From contig CM063292.1 of assembly GCA_032173965.1 (NCBI GenBank), positions 7,040,001 through 7,104,000 of the forward strand: 64,000 bases of DNA, in the 5' to 3' direction. Position 1 is the first letter of the stretch. The number at the start of each line of letters is the position of its first letter. Source of the DNA: Sitta carolinensis (lineage: Eukaryota; Chordata; Aves; Passeriformes; Sittidae). The notes under the pieces are model-generated. The model was not told the DNA's origin, did not search any database, and saw nothing but the letters and a program-made list of their open reading frames with translations. The translations under genes were made by a program, and so were the position numbers. Positions 22,901-36,916 of this stretch are shown here, piece after piece.

Positions 22901-25900
22901 TCACACTGGACTACTGAGAAAGTGTTGTGTGGGTGCACAAAAAACATATTTAGGGTTTATTAAAACAGCTGAAGGATAGATATTGCACTGACTGACCTCT
23001 CCCCCTCAGCCCTTGATATTCACAGAATTTAGGGCAGCTGAGCCAATTTGGTCTCCTCTATCTGGCAGGACATTAATTTCAGTTATGTTAATGTCCAGCC
23101 CAATACCCTGGTCTGCAGTGGGGTATTTTGAGCCTTGACAAACCTGTGGGGAGCAGTGTCAAAACCATGCTTCAAACCCCAGTGCTGACTGGAGATGAAC
23201 TGAAAGAAGTGGTTTGCATTGGCTCTTTTCCTGTGGAAATACAGAAAGCCACGCGTCAAGGGAACTGGCTGTGCTCCTCCTCTGGCTGCTGCTTTTGAGT
23301 TCCTTAGCTCTGCAGTAATAACGAGTTGCTTTTCTTGCCAGATAGTAAAAACTTCATTCCTGGCCATCGTGTCATGAAAAGCACTGAGTTTCTTTGGAGA
23401 CAACATTTGTTAAAGGCTAATATATGATCTTTGGTCCTCTGAGGAGTGTGCTTTCCTTTCTATGAACGCCTTCACCCTGCCCTAAATGAAAGCATGGCTT
23501 GTCCCCAGTGCCCTGGCACAGTTTGTGCACTCAGCTCCAGTCTCATTTCCTCAGGTCTTTAGGTTTTGGGTTGGCAGAACTTGTGTCTTCAGTTATTGCA
23601 ACAAAATTATGCTTACAAACGAGGGAGATAATCAGGTCCCTTTAAAAATCAGGTTTATGGGAACTAATCTAAATGTGAAGTTAACTCATTTTTAAAGCAG
23701 CAGCTTAAACTGTCACTAAAGCAACAAAATATAGGCCTTTAGAGAGAAGGGAACATTAAGAGGAAGGAACAGAGACATCAGGTTACAGATAAAGTTGTTT
23801 CCTGCCCAGCAAACAAGTAGTAGAGCTAACCACTTCATCTTCCACCTCACATAAACAAGTAGTTGATGATACAATAAACGCAGCAAAAGTGAATCTCGGT
23901 ACTGCAAATGGCTTTATGCCAAAGCACAACAAAAACCAGGCGCTGAGGCTGGATGAGCTCTTTACAAACAGGCAAGTTAAGACTGTAATACTGCACAAGA
24001 TCATTTAAAGCCTCTAAAAACCCTTAAAATTTCTCTCCCTCTTTCACTGGCACTTTAACAAGGCAATTCCCAGTATTTGACTTGTGGAATAGCCTGGAGT
24101 CTAGCAGTTGGACCAGCAGCCTGTAGCGAGGCTGTGCCTTGCTGGCCCCATGTGCACGTTTGAAACCCCTCTGTACCACGATGAAAGCTGTACCTATTTC
24201 AGGGCTTATTTGCACAGAGGGAGTAGCTAAAGTTTTGATTACTGGGGCTGCAGATGGTGGGGCTGATTCTGAGAGTAGCAGGCTCTTCTCCCAGTCCCCA
24301 GCATCTGGAGACCACTGGCACCCATTTTTTTCTCGACGAAATCCTTTTCATCTGATAACAAATCTGTGACTCACATTGTTCACTTCAGCAAGCCAGCACA
24401 GTGTCACATCAGCTTTGTCCCCATCTTTAAATATATTCATGCCATCTGTCTCTTGGTCTCAACTGGTGAAACAATTGCAATGTGGGTTACGTACAATCAA
24501 TTCCCAGTTGTTCTGAACAGCTTGAGATGTCTCACATCTAACTCAGTGGCTTGTGGAAGAGACTGGTAAATGACTTTTTATAGGAAGATGATCGCTTTAG
24601 GATTCCCTTTGCAGACATTTCAGATGGCAAGAAGTTCAGATTTTAGCTTGATATCTTTGCACTTTTTCTCCATATGGTTTCGGTTCTTCTTGCAAAGAAA
24701 TGTGTTTGTCTCCATATGTCTCTTATCTTAGGTTTTTGTGTCATCTTTAATTAGAAATTGAAGATCACTTGGTTTGATTTATATCAGTATTTGTCATTGC
24801 TGCTATTGTCGTTCAGGCAATCATATTCAGATGTTAATGTCAGATTAAAATTATTCTTTATAGGGTCATAAATATGAAATATGCAATTAAAACATTGCCA
24901 TTTTGGAACAACAGCGTGTGTGACAGACCCCTGCTCGTGGCACCTCAGCCAGCACTGTCCTTGTGAGAGAGCCCTGTGAATCTCTGCCACTCAGACCTGC
25001 CCCAGCCAAACACAGATTAAATCTGTGACTGCAGGTGGGACACGGTTCAAATTCAGACACTAGGGGAGTTAAATTTGCTCTCAGCTCCTGTGATCATGAT
25101 GAAATTGTCAAAGGGAAGGATGGGGCATCACCCAAGCGGAGAATGCGGGTGGTCTCCTTGCTGGAAGCTGGGGATCAGGAGCCTCTGGGTGCCCTTGTAC
25201 CCTTGGGAAGGAACCCAGGGGGAGCAGAGTGCTGGTCCCCATCAGGATACAGCTGCTCCTTCTGGGGTGGAAGCCAAACCATCCTCAGAGAGCAAAGTGG
25301 AGACTGTGGAGAAGCACAGGACTCAACAGGCAGGCCAGCACTTGTTACACAGCTTTGTAAGCAAAACCACTCTCACCCAAAGTCCATTTCTGAAAGTACA
25401 TCATATTCCTAATTTATTTATTTTTTTTTTACTTAAAAAACTTTCAGCTTCCTTATGAGGTTACTCCACACTAACCTGTGGATTCTGGTGACAATAGGTA
25501 GGTCCTGCCTTGAAGCCTCTGGGATTTGTCTCTTTCTTTAAATGAAAGGAGCCTGAACAAATGTATAACTTCATTTTGGTAGGTCCTTTTTTCATGCTGT
25601 GCCTGTAACCAGCATTTCTCTTTCATGGGGAACCCTCTACAGTAACTGAGGTGACCCTTTTGTTCTGTTCCACACAAGCACAGGTAGCGTGAGGATCTCC
25701 AGCATCCCCTCATTACCTGTCCCAGAGGTGGTAATGTGCTCTCAGATAATCCATAAATAGTGCTAAGAACTGTGTGTGAAGAGCTGTACACAAAAGAAGC
25801 CTTTCACAATGAAACATAAACCAAGGTATTTGATTTATCCTGCAAATCACAGGAGCAAATGCTGCATACAAGTTACTGACACGCTGTCTTCCAGCTGGTT

Positions 25901-26471
25901 GTTGGAGCTGCTTATTTCCATTATTTCCACATTCCCAGGGGTCATTTTGCCATCAGGGATGGCTGCAGTCTGAGTGGTCAGAGCTGCCTCCAGCAGGGAG
26001 CAAATCCCTGTCCCTACAGCCCCTCACAGCACGAGGCAGGGAAAGGGGAATTCCAGGGCTCCTGGAGCAGCAGACCAAAGCAAGAATTTGTCAGGACTGA
26101 TGGCATGGACACAGGCAGGTCCTTACATGTCAGGGAGCAGGTCAAATACTCATTTTAGCAAACTTCTAGAATGTTCTTAGATGCAGAGGAAGGGACACAA
26201 ATTCAAGCACAAACTGCCCTCCTATCTGCTCCATCTATGATCAACACTGTCTGGAGAGATGATAAATAATACCTTTGAGAAATAGCCAGGCTCTATTCTG
26301 TGGGAATTTCATTTCTGTGTAACGTTTTTGATCATTCAGTCCAGTTTAAAGGGGAATTTCTTCTGCTCCCAGCCACTCTGGGAAACCCTGTTTTTGAGAG
26401 AGGATGTCTTGGAAATTGTTGTGCTACCTGAGATGCTTCATCTCTGTGCAGGGCTATGGGGATGCTGACAA
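19990..26471. other. Unique non-coding sequence
   Basis: AT-rich, with short TATATA and T-rich stretches near 21.03 and 21.84 kb. All open frames are at or below 127 codons, carry no domain I recognise and overlap on both strands. The stretch 25.03-25.35 kb is GC-richer with two overlapping plus-strand frames of 125 and 127 codons, but neither resembles a known protein. No tRNA or small RNA gene was seen; the GGTTCAAATTC at 25043 has no matching cloverleaf. Confidence 0.5.
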
Positions 26472-26573
26472 TAAAATAATAATAGTAACAATAGTAATAA
26501 GTAGTAATAGTAATAGTAGTAATAATAATAATAGTAATAATATTACTATTAATAATATTATAGTTATAATATA
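26472..26573. repeat. Degenerate AAT/AGT trinucleotide tract
   Basis: Irregular AAT, AGT and AAC triplets run from ATAAAATAATAATAGTAAC to AATAATATTATAGTTATAAT, with the last part becoming self-complementary (AATATTACTATTAATAATATT-like). It reads as poly-Asn/Ser on one strand and poly-Ile/Leu on the other, which explains the short open frames here. Confidence 0.9.
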
Positions 26574-29500
26574 TAATCTGAAGCACTGCTTTTGGACATT
26601 GACCTGAGTAAAATCAGTAACATTTTTGGAAGGCACCCAAGTTGTTTTAGCCTCCATATTTTCTTCTCTCCTAGTAGGTAAACTGAGAATAAATCAGGGC
26701 TTTTACTGCGGTACAAGAGAAACAACCTGTTACACTGGGCTTCGTGGGTCAGTGCTTTGATGTCTGTGCCAGTATAAATCTGAACTAAAATGTATTTCCG
26801 AACTCCTCAGGGAGAACAATAAAGAATGTGAAGGGAGCTCAGAGGATAAGTAGGCTCAAACATGAATAATGAGAGAGGCTTTCAGTGGACATTGCATTCA
26901 TCTCATGAATAAAACAGGTCTGCTTTGGGTCTGCCTCCATCCCAGCCAGGGCAGCACTGTCCTAGGAGGAGCGGGACCCCTCAGGCTGTCACCTGCTGTG
27001 CAGATTTCTGCTGGGACAAACCTGTGCAGATACAGGTGAGAGTGGGAGGGATCCCCCCGCTCCCCCTTCCCAGCAGCCCCTCTGACAGCCAGGCAAGCCC
27101 TGCCCACCCCTGAGGGGCATCTCAGCTCCTTCCTGGGGCTCCCCTGGAACACCCTGGTGGAGCAAGAGGGAGAGAGGGTGACAAGGCATTCAAGAATTTG
27201 TCCAGTGAACCGTAAGAAGGGTCAGTGAGATGGTGGAGGCATAAAGTTTATTGAGAAGCAAATTAAAATGCAAAATATGGTGGACTCATATTGCAATGTC
27301 TCCAGTGAGAAGTCCAGTGAATATCAGTCTAAATTAATTTTGCCCTCTTTAATCAATCATGTCTTTATGAAATACAAATAAAGCCACATCAGTTTGACAT
27401 GTTATTAAGGAAGAAAAGACAGTTGCCCTAAACGTCTGGTGACAATTTACATAAATGTCGTTTGAGGCAGCAAGGTTAAGACCTCCGGCAGAGCATTATA
27501 ATATTCTAAAGATCATCAGCAACTTCAGACTGTATACAAACCAAGAAACAAAGAGGATTCATGCCCTGGAACCAGGGGGTGCTGGAGGAGTGAGAGAGGA
27601 GGAATTTAATTTGGCATCTCTGCAAATCTTAGAGAGTTTTTTAAGCATAAAAGGAATGTAAACAAGTCACCAAAATAAAATGGCCTGAAAGAAGAATATT
27701 TAGTGTGGTTTTCTTCAAGAACTATGATCCTCAGCTCATCCAAAAAGATCTGTTTTTGTAAAAGATCTGTGCAGCTAAGGTCCATGGTTGGTGTATTTAT
27801 TACATTATAGTGTTACTGTGGCAGGATTTGTATTACTGCAACTCCCAAGTCACCAGATGGAAGTGAGACCCTGTTATGTCACACATGTTTGCTATAGAAG
27901 AATTTCACATGGGGAATTTTATTTTCTAAAGAGTGGATAGATGGAAGGAGTCTGACTTCCTAGGGATAAGCTGAGCATGACTGGTTAAACCCTGATTAAA
28001 GCTCAGGAATTGCCATTCACAGCCAGTGCCCAGCCCAGCTCTTGCCCCTCTCTGTCTCTCATATTCACCACTGGTTCTCTTCACAGAAAGGTCATCGGAT
28101 CACACCAAAGTCTCACTCGTGGCCAATTTCTCTCATCAGGTCTCTAATGTGTGTTTTGCTTCCCTTCCCTCCAGCCTGTTTATCATTTATTCCCATTCTC
28201 CTGTACGAAAAAATGAACAAAGACACTTTCTAAAGGCCATTTCACAGCTTTAGGGAGCTGTATTCAGGAGGGTAATGTGTGATCTAAGGCAAGCTGAGGA
28301 GCATTATTTTCCTATCACCACCCCACAGATGATGGGGAGTGACAGATTACATGCCAGTCACAGCACACTAGGCAAGGGGCCAGGCTGCCAGGAGTTCTGT
28401 CCTTTCTGGCTCCAGCCAAAGCATTGTTGAGAATGAAAGAATGATTTATAAATAGCTCCCACTGAAGTCAGTCTATCATAGAAGCTGCAGATCAGTCTGG
28501 TCTTTATTCAGGCTGTTCAAGATGAGGTCTGTATGCCCTGTACGTGCAGGTGTTGCAGACAGAGCCTGCAAGGATCATGTCCCAGAGCTGTTCCCTTCCT
28601 AGCTGTCACCTCTCTTTGCAAGAAAAAGAAAACCTACTGCAAGCACATTTAGCTTCACTCCCTTCATTCCCTTTTAGCTTCTCTCTCATTTGATAGATTC
28701 CACACTAATTTGTACTCTCTTAGAAAGACTTCTTTTTTAAAAAATATAAATTCAAGTATCTGTCCTTTCTCTGAAGAACTGACAAAGGAAAAAGAACAAT
28801 ATCTTATTAGCAATCATGTTACCTGATCTCCCACAGAAAGTGTAATATGAAGAGTTAGGATTCAGTGACAGAAGTGAGCAGAACTTTCTGCCAAAACTGA
28901 ACAGAGTCAGTCTGGAGCCATCACAAATGAGTCATTATTCTCTAACCTTTCCCTGCATGTTCACACACAAAAACTACATGTTTTTTTTCAAGACTTTCTG
29001 CTTATTCTGTGAAATGAAATCGATCTAAATCAATGTATGAGTTCCTCAGTCTGATGATAGGATTTGTTAGCACTCCTAGTGGGCCATGACACCTTTATAC
29101 AGACCTCCTACAACCTAAGGTGTGGGCAGGTCCCAGAAGACAACCCCAGCCCACCCAGCCCTGGGATGGCCCCAGCCTGGCTGTCCTGCTGCTGAACACA
29201 GCTACCAAGAGGTGAGTGACAGGGACACCGGTGTGGAGCCAGCTGGGAGAGACCTGCAGCAGCATCCCCTGCTTGGAGGTGACCCCTGAAATGCTATGGG
29301 GTGGTGTTTTTACATGAAAGGACCTGAAATGGGACTGGGTTTCTATTGCATATCTTCACCTGGTGTATTTTCAAGTAACTTCTCTGAAATTAACTTTCTG
29401 CATTATCCATTAAACATATTCTTGGCACTGCCAAAAGGAAGGAAGATGAATAAAGGCTATTTCTTTCAGAAGAGAACTCCTATGCTACAATAAAATTTTA

Positions 29501-30912
29501 TTGCCAAAAGCAAAACCAGAACAGATTGGAAGAGAATCTGTGCCCACTGAAGATTTTTTTTTAAATTATCACTAAATATCATTTATCCTGTTTTAATCTT
29601 ATGCACAGAACATCATTGCTCCTGATATATTGACCAAGAATAAAACCTGACAAGTTACTCAGGAGCTGAAGGTGTAAGATGAAGCCTAATGAATTATACA
29701 TATGTTTTGGGCATAGCTGAAATCAAGACAGTATGGGTCTAAATGGGTACTTACAGCTACCAAAATCATATAATCTGAAATTTTCAGCTGTGTACCTTGT
29801 CTGTTCTGCATGTGTGAGCAGTGACTGCCCAGCATATCGATCATGGTAAAAAAGAGAATTACACTGCAGCTCATCACATTGTTTGTGAACGTATTCCTCT
29901 GGGCTGGGAGAGGAAAACAGACAGAGAGACAGTCAGACAGATGGGGTGCAGCATTCTTGTCCTACCATCTACACCCATAAATCCCTGAGGCAGATTTCTC
30001 TTGCCCCTTGCCAGTGGAAGGGTGTGACTGAAACCCTGGCTGCCATGGATCAGAGAGATCCCCATGTTAGCCTCCTAATTTACCCTAAAAACCTCCCTAC
30101 AGTCAAAGGCTGCTTCTGATACCTGTCACAAAGGTTTATATTTGTCTGTGCCTCTTAATGCCACAGTCCTGAACCTTAAATCTATCCCAAGTGGAAAATG
30201 GATCCAGCTCTTTTCCATCACTGCAGGATTCACGTTGCAGTGTTTGTGGTGTTTTTCCACTGAGTGTGGGTCTGGTTCTGTCAGTGCTTGCTCCCAGGAG
30301 CAGAGCAGGGGCAGGAACAGGACAGTTCTGTGCTTCCACTGCCTGCCCTGTTTGCTGGTTTGTGCCTGCACGGGGTGATGCTGAGCTGGCAAACACCAGG
30401 AAGATGGTGACAAGCAGCTCTTTGTGCAACAGCTGAAAATAGAGCTGTCTTAAAAGAGAGCCTAAGTGCTATTCATTGATCATGTCTGTTATTGTCTACA
30501 TAAATAGAAGCAGCTGATTGCAGAAGTCCTCCACTTTGGGAAAATGAGGATCAGGCTGCCAGTGTAAGGCCAGATTGCACATGGCTGATCAGCAGACTGG
30601 AGGCAGAGGAATGGGAAGGGCTCTGCCCCGAGGTGGTGGGATGTTACACAAGTTTTGGGGCTGACCCTCTCCCTTGAAGAACCCTTAGGTTCTTCAAAGC
30701 AAATAAAAGTCTAGGGAAGCTTTTATTTATTAAGAATCTGCATAGTTCATGAACTTGAACCCTGAGATGATTTACATGGGTGAGTAGACATTTTACATTG
30801 AAGTCATTGACAGGAAAAACAGAAACTGTTAGCAAGGATAACTAAGTCTCAGAAACCTGGGTATGAACTTAACCAGCAGCAGAATTCTAAAGCTGGGTGT
30901 TTATATGATGTG
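26574..30912. other. Unique non-coding sequence
   Basis: Mixed composition with GC-rich patches at 26.93-27.18 and 29.10-29.28 kb. A donor-like AGAGGTGAGTGA lies at 29207 and a donor-like ACAGGTGAGAG at about 27031, but the acceptors upstream of both have weak pyrimidine tracts, so I do not call exons. Open frames are all under 100 codons. Confidence 0.5.
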
Positions 30913-31067
30913 CAGTGGGAGTGGCAGTGTCCAAAGCCAGGTTGGAGGGGGTTTGGAGCAACCAGGGGGGATACTGGAAGGTGTCCCTGTCCATGGCAGG
31001 GGTGAATGCGATGAGCTTTAAGGTCCCTTTCCACCCAAACCATTCCATGAGTTTGTGATCCTATGAA
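30913..31067 (+). mobile_element. CR1 LINE fragment, 3' end, plus strand
   Basis: The order of blocks matches the CR1 3' untranslated end in sense orientation. They are AAAGCCAGGTTGGAGGGGGT, GGTGTCCCTGTCCATGGCAG, GAGCTTTAAGGTCCCTTTCC, ACCCAAACCATTCCATGAG, and a terminal pair of ATTCTATG-like octamers (ATTCCATG, ATCCTATG). It is 5'-truncated, as is normal for this family, and carries no coding sequence. The 5' edge is approximate. Confidence 0.93.
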
Positions 31068-34000
31068 TACTATTGCAATAACCAGTTACAATTAAAATTA
31101 TTTGATTAGGTTATTTACCACTCCTGAGGTCATTTTTCTCCTGCTGCTCCCCTGACCAGAGGAGGCACTTACAAAGTTTGGCAGTGATCCTTCTTGTGAA
31201 GACTGAAAATTTAATTAAAATTCTACCTGTTTTTTTTCGTTAGCCAGTAACCTTATTATTGGTTCCTCTCAGACAATAGGCCTGTGATTTTCCCTGGCTC
31301 TTGACACAAGATGAATTCTAAAGGTTGTTAAGTGCCCCTAAAATCACAGCAGGCATTTCTTGCAATGAATCCTAAAATAATTATGTTTTACTCTGCTCCT
31401 TCAGCCTTTTCAGTAGCGGGAGGTCAGGACCTGAAGTTGCAGAGGAGGAACTTGGCTTGCAGAAGGAGAAATGTAGAAAACATTGGGTCAGGCATCTCAG
31501 CACTTCCGAGAAGCCCACCAGAGGCCAGGCAACATCATTTGGAGGCAAAGCACTTTTCAAAATCCTCCTTCAATGTTTTAGACTCCTTTAAACCTACAGC
31601 ATAGAGGACCATATTGTCAAAGATTAAAACAAATATCTTTTGTCTTAGTGTCTTCTGAGTCAAGCAATTCTTAGAGGAAGCATAAAAAATGGAAAATAGA
31701 AGAAATAAAAGCTGTACCACTTATCTCTTTAGTGTATAGAAATAGCTAGGCTAATCCAAATATTACTTAGCCAGATCCTGGTTTGATATTCCAACGGTGC
31801 CGATGGTTCTAAAACAATATTTTAATATTGAATTCCCTAAATAATTATTCACTGTAAAATATATTCGGTCTGTTGAATTTTTCCTTTTCTTTTCAGGGAT
31901 TGAATCTGGAAGTCCTTATTAAAGTAAGATGCTGCAGAAACCCACAGGGTTTACCTAAGTTAAGAGCTTAGGAACTGGTCCTGCATATGCACATAAATTG
32001 CTTTGGGAGCTAGAAGACTGTAATGTAACAAAAGAAGAGTCCATAATGCATGCAGGCTCCTGACAGTTTTTGCAAACATCAAGGAATATGACACCTACCC
32101 TTAATATGTTTCTGCTCTGATTATGAAACCCAAACTGAGGGAGTCCATCTTTGCATATGCCAGATAAATCAGCTTTCCAACTTGAGCTGTCTGGCATTTC
32201 TTTGAGTGGATGACGAACTTGTTAAAAATGAAATAGAGAGTAATGGGTACTTATAATTTAAATGAACCACTGCATGCAAAGTAATTTCTTTAAACTATCT
32301 GCCAGGTAAATCTTGAACCACCATCATGACACATTTGAAAATTTAAAAATGTGAATATATATTATTTAAATACAGGTTCCATTAATTGAGATTCAAGAGA
32401 GCACAATTCATTGTTTAAGGGAAAATCTCAAGATACCTGTGCAACAAAACCTTCCAAAGTCAAGAGAAGTTGCACCTGCAGATGGAGAACAGATTTCAAA
32501 GGTCCCAGTCTTCTCTGCCAGACAGGCCAACCTAATGTTTACCTTTACCAAACTGCAAGGAAGAGATTTCAGATGTTGTGTGATGGGGAAAATGTTCCCC
32601 ACCTCGTTATCTAGTGAGCTGCCAGGAGGCAGGCTGTGAGGGGCCCGGGCAGGTGAGCTGTGCTGTGCTCAGGTGTGATTCTGGGAGCTGCTGGCAGCAG
32701 CCAGAGCTGGGGCAATGCAAAGTGAGTCTGAAACACCTGGCTCTAAATGCAGCCTGACAGGTCTGGAACTGGCCAAAATTGTTTATTTTCACCATAGACA
32801 GTTTAGATTGGAATGGAAAAGTTTTTCCTTGAAGAGCAGCACATCCTTTTAAGAAGATCTGGGTAAGGGCACAAGGGTAAGGAGGGTTGGCTGGAAGGGA
32901 TTTGAGGGGTAAAGTTTGTGTTCAGGGGGATTTTCTGCAATGTTGTTTTACAATCAAATTTCCCTCAGCCCCAGCAGTAAAATGCAGGCATGTTTTCTCC
33001 ATAGCTGAGTGGAGCAGCCAAAGCATTATGATGAGCAGCTGTGCAGATTCATCAATCTCTGCAAGATCTGTTCAGGCCCGAAGTGAGGATGGGCGAGTGG
33101 GGGATGAGTGGGTTTTTGGCTTGCAGGTATAAATATCCTTCCCTCTGAAATTGTGAGGCAGGGCTCTGCAGCACCTCAGGGACACTCCTGAGCTCGTGTG
33201 ACACGGACTCAGGACACTGTGGGATGCAGTTCCAGCACAAAAGCAGGGTCAGGGCTGATATACCACAAATTTATCCTGGTGTGATTGTTAATTATGTCTA
33301 ATATTTCATCACATCTTTCCAATACAATAAAATGCTAAAAAGCCAGATTGCTGATAGGTGGGTTAAACCAAAATCTTCTTTCTAAGAAGCTTTTTTCTCC
33401 ATGGGCATTCCTTCTTCTGAAAGGCTGAGAGGTTGAGAGCTATCATGGGTTTAGCTCAGGAGCATTGCTGAGACTGAAAATAGCAATGAGGAAAAAAGGA
33501 AAATGCAGTGTGTTCAACATAGCATGTTTAGAGATTTAAAAACTCTGAATTTCCCTTGACCAGACCTAAAGCAAAACAATGTTCTGTCCTGCTAAGCCTT
33601 CATCACTGGGAAATAGGAGTGGATTTTTGAAGTGAATTAAGCCATAGGATAGGCTCACATGAGGACTGAGGCTAAATTGAAGAAAAATGAGAAATCTCTT
33701 CTTTAACTGCTGTTTTGTGTTACATTTGAACTTATTCTTCCCATGGTGATTTTGAAAGCCTTGCCTCACACTAAAAATAATTAACCTAACACTCAGTAAT
33801 GCTTTTGAAATCAATGAAGTTAAACAGGTATACAACTGGTGTAACGAGTTTCACCTATTAGTACAAATTCTGAAAGTATTTGGGTTGCTTTATGTCAAGG
33901 GGTAGTCTCTCATTGACTTCAATGAGCTTGGAATAAAGCTTTAATATTCTCTGTCTTACTAGATTTTGGATTTGTTTAATGAGAACAAAACAAGATGGTT

Positions 34001-36916
34001 CCACTTAAATAAATGGAGCTACACTTGTGGAAAATTAACGTAGAATCAGAACTGGGTTTACTGAAATTATGTTTTTGGCAATTACAGTATAAGGGTTCAA
34101 AATCAATTTACTATTATGGCCATTATGGAATAGCATTTTCCTTCTGGGTTTTTTTTTGTAAATATTTTTAATAAAACAAAAGTATTTTACAGGCATCCCT
34201 CATATTACCAAAACCAGCTGGGTTTACAGTTTCTTTTTACTACAACTAAAAGCACACTAATTCAAGTTTTAGATGCAGTGTAAGGCCATGGAACAACAAT
34301 AATCTTATTTTTATAATCCAAAACATGTAGAACAGCTTAGGCTTTCTTGTATTAAATACAGCCAAGGTATTGCACTTGGTAAAGGCAGAAGTTGACTTGC
34401 TCTTGCCTTCATGGTTCTAAAACCAAAAGAGATTAGGCCAATGCTTCAGGTTGTACAAACCCTCTACACTTTCAATGCATTTCAGAACAAAGCTGTGGCT
34501 GCTGGATTCAGCTTTCTCAGGCCCAATTACAATTCTCAGAAATTCTGCAAACATGACAGGTGGAATCACCCTAACAGAGAATGCTTCAATGATATTTAGA
34601 AGCTTGCCCAGTTCACTTCTTGGCTTTGTTTATACTCAATACCCATCTTTCTGTTGACTTCAGTGGCCTTTAAATCATCTCTTTGAAGAATCCACTAACT
34701 CCAGCCCTGTGGGAAAAGCCAGCTAAGTCAGGTCAGCTAAGACCCTTTGCTCAATTAAGTTTTTTTCTTGGGAAATAATATTCTCAGTATAAATAACTCA
34801 CTGCAAACCCAACATTATTGGAACAAAAGAAGACAAACTAACAAATCAGTAAATGCCAGACTGGAGGCTGGATTGCAGGTTGAGCAGGCAGAACCCTCTG
34901 TCTTGTCCCAGAGGATGAGAAATATGTTTGGAATTGAAAGCTGCTGGAGGAGTTTCCACCCTGGGTGCAGGAAATCAGGATGTGGGTGTGCACAGAGCCT
35001 GAGCAGCCCCAGAGTGACACAGGTGTCACCTGGGCAAGAAGGTTTGGGAATCCATCTGGACTGCCATCCACCCTCCCTAACATTTTCATCTCCAAAGCAC
35101 AGAATATTTTGCAGCTTTGACAGGATGATTGGCATGAGGAAGAGGACATAAGCAAATCAGAGTGAGCTCCTAAGGTCACCTGCTGGGGAGGTGTCATCAG
35201 GGAAATTGCCACACTGAAGCTGCTGCTGGGCAGTTCAGGGCTTGCTGTCCCTTTGCAAAGGATTGTTAGGCTTGATTGTGCCTTTCCAGGTGATTTCACA
35301 ATGGAGGGATGGCACTGATGAGCAGGGAAGGGGATAAATGCAGGGCAGCTGATGAGAGTGGGACCTGATGAAGATGATATTTCTACCAGTCCCTGTATTT
35401 GACACGTTTGTTCAAATAGAATTACAGGAGAGAGTTCTACTCTTTTGTAAGCTCTGTTTGATTGGTACAATTTGTGTTTAACATCTGCCTTTGATTTCCT
35501 GGCTTTATAAAGTGACTCCCATGGCTCCTATTATCCAGCCCAGGCACACCACTAAGTTAAAACTGGCAAGGTGGGAAGGGTGAGATTGAGGCTAGCAGCA
35601 GAAAGCCCTGCCAAGCACAAACTACCTGATCTTTAAACAAAGAAAGCAACTGACAGTCTTTTACACACAGGTTTGCATGTACATTTTGCCATTAAACTTG
35701 ACAAAAAGTTTGTCACAGAAAGCAAAAAGTGCCATTGCTGTATTTAGAAGTGTGTGCTTGGGGGAAGTTGCTGGAAGAGAGTAGGGGAATGTCACCGTTG
35801 AGAAATGGTTGGCTTTGTTCACAGCTGTGTAATTTCCAAGCTGATTGATAGTCTACACACAGACAGAGCAAATATGCATTGTCCTGAAACCCTGAACTTT
35901 CTTTTTGTTTCCTTTTATAATATTTTTTTCAGTGTAGAAACCCCAGAGTGCAAATGTAATCTCGTGCTGCTAAAGTAGAGCCCCCATAACTCACTCATGT
36001 CCATCATTCTTACCCAGGAAATTGTTTCTTCAATGGTATTAACAAAATTGACAACTCAAACATTTCCCCAAGTGGCAAAGGGGGATATTTTTTGATTTAA
36101 CTTTTATTCATTATGTTATCGTGCTACAGTTTAGCCAGTTCAAGAATCAAATGAAATTAAGGCACCAATCATCTACTACACTGAAGTTCTACACATGGGC
36201 CATGGACTCAACTAGTTCTTGGCTACATGTAAGAGAGACACAAGTCCTGGTGCTTTTAGGATGAGCCCCATCATTCTCAGGGATGTCTTGTAGAGTCCCC
36301 TGAATGCTTCAGCTTGTGCTAGTGAGAGGTGTGAGATGGTGGCTGAAACCAGGGTCAGAGGGACAGAATGTGGAAATGTAAAATTTAGAAAATGATACGA
36401 TGGGAAAGTGCAGCAGAAAGAGCAATGAAGGCCTGGAGACCACTTCAAAGTGTTCCCCCTGCCCAAGATATTTATGTCTCTAACAACAGTTCCTGATATC
36501 AGTAAAATCACAAGCATTGGCCTCAGAGATAAAACTGAGAGCCAGTGACTGAAGTGATCTATTGGCCAGATGCCACGCCTGCACATCTGTGCTCATCACT
36601 GTGCTCCACTAGAGTGACTAAATCCAGAACAACTCCACTGGCCCTATGTTTGATTAAACATTTATTAATAGAAAGTTGTGGATGTTACTGATATATGATG
36701 AAAGCAGGGATGGTCCATTGTGCATCATTTTCCACACAGCTGGTTCATTGTGTATCATTTTGATGATCTATAAAATGTTCTTTGCAGTTTTTGTTCTGAG
36801 GTAATTTATAACACAGAATAAATCAGTGCTATACCATAATTGTTTATGTCCACTATGTTGGTTGCTTAATCTTCCAGAACTTCTTAAGCAGGCACATAGC
36901 TAGTAAAGTTTTAAAC
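31068..36916. other. Unique AT-rich non-coding sequence
   Basis: No recognisable gene. The candidate 27-nt microexon at 31897-31923 is discussed in the findings. A segment at 33907-33935 (CATTGACTTCAATGAGCTTG) resembles an old repeat common in reptiles and birds, but is too short to classify. The 210-codon minus-strand frame at 34838-35470 is the longest open frame outside arrays. It is serine- and proline-rich, has no recognised domain, and overlaps plus-strand frames, so I treat it as chance. Confidence 0.5.
36712..36761. repeat. Short imperfect direct repeat (two ~20-bp copies, 30 bp apart)
   Basis: GGTCCATTGTGCATCATTTT at 36712 and GGTTCATTGTGTATCATTTT at 36742 differ at two positions. 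This is probably a small local duplication. Confidence 0.8.

Noticed and set aside
25035..25458. Two overlapping plus-strand frames of 125 and 127 codons, and a GGTTCAAATTC resembling a tRNA B box
   Set aside because: The frames overlap in different phases with no known domain, and no acceptor stem, D arm or anticodon arm can be laid around the B-box-like string.
27000..27031. Possible small exon ending ATACAG|GTGAGAG
   Set aside because: The donor is fair, but the acceptor (ACCTGCTGTGCAG) is weak and the patch is GC-rich, where such matches are common.
29127..29212. Possible 86-nt exon ending at AAGAG|GTGAGTGA
   Set aside because: The donor is good, but the upstream acceptor (ACCTAAGGTGTGGGCAG) has almost no pyrimidine tract.
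34838..35470. 210-codon minus-strand frame outside arrays
   Set aside because: Serine/proline-rich with no domain, no good splice or promoter context, and overlapped by plus-strand frames. Best explained by composition.
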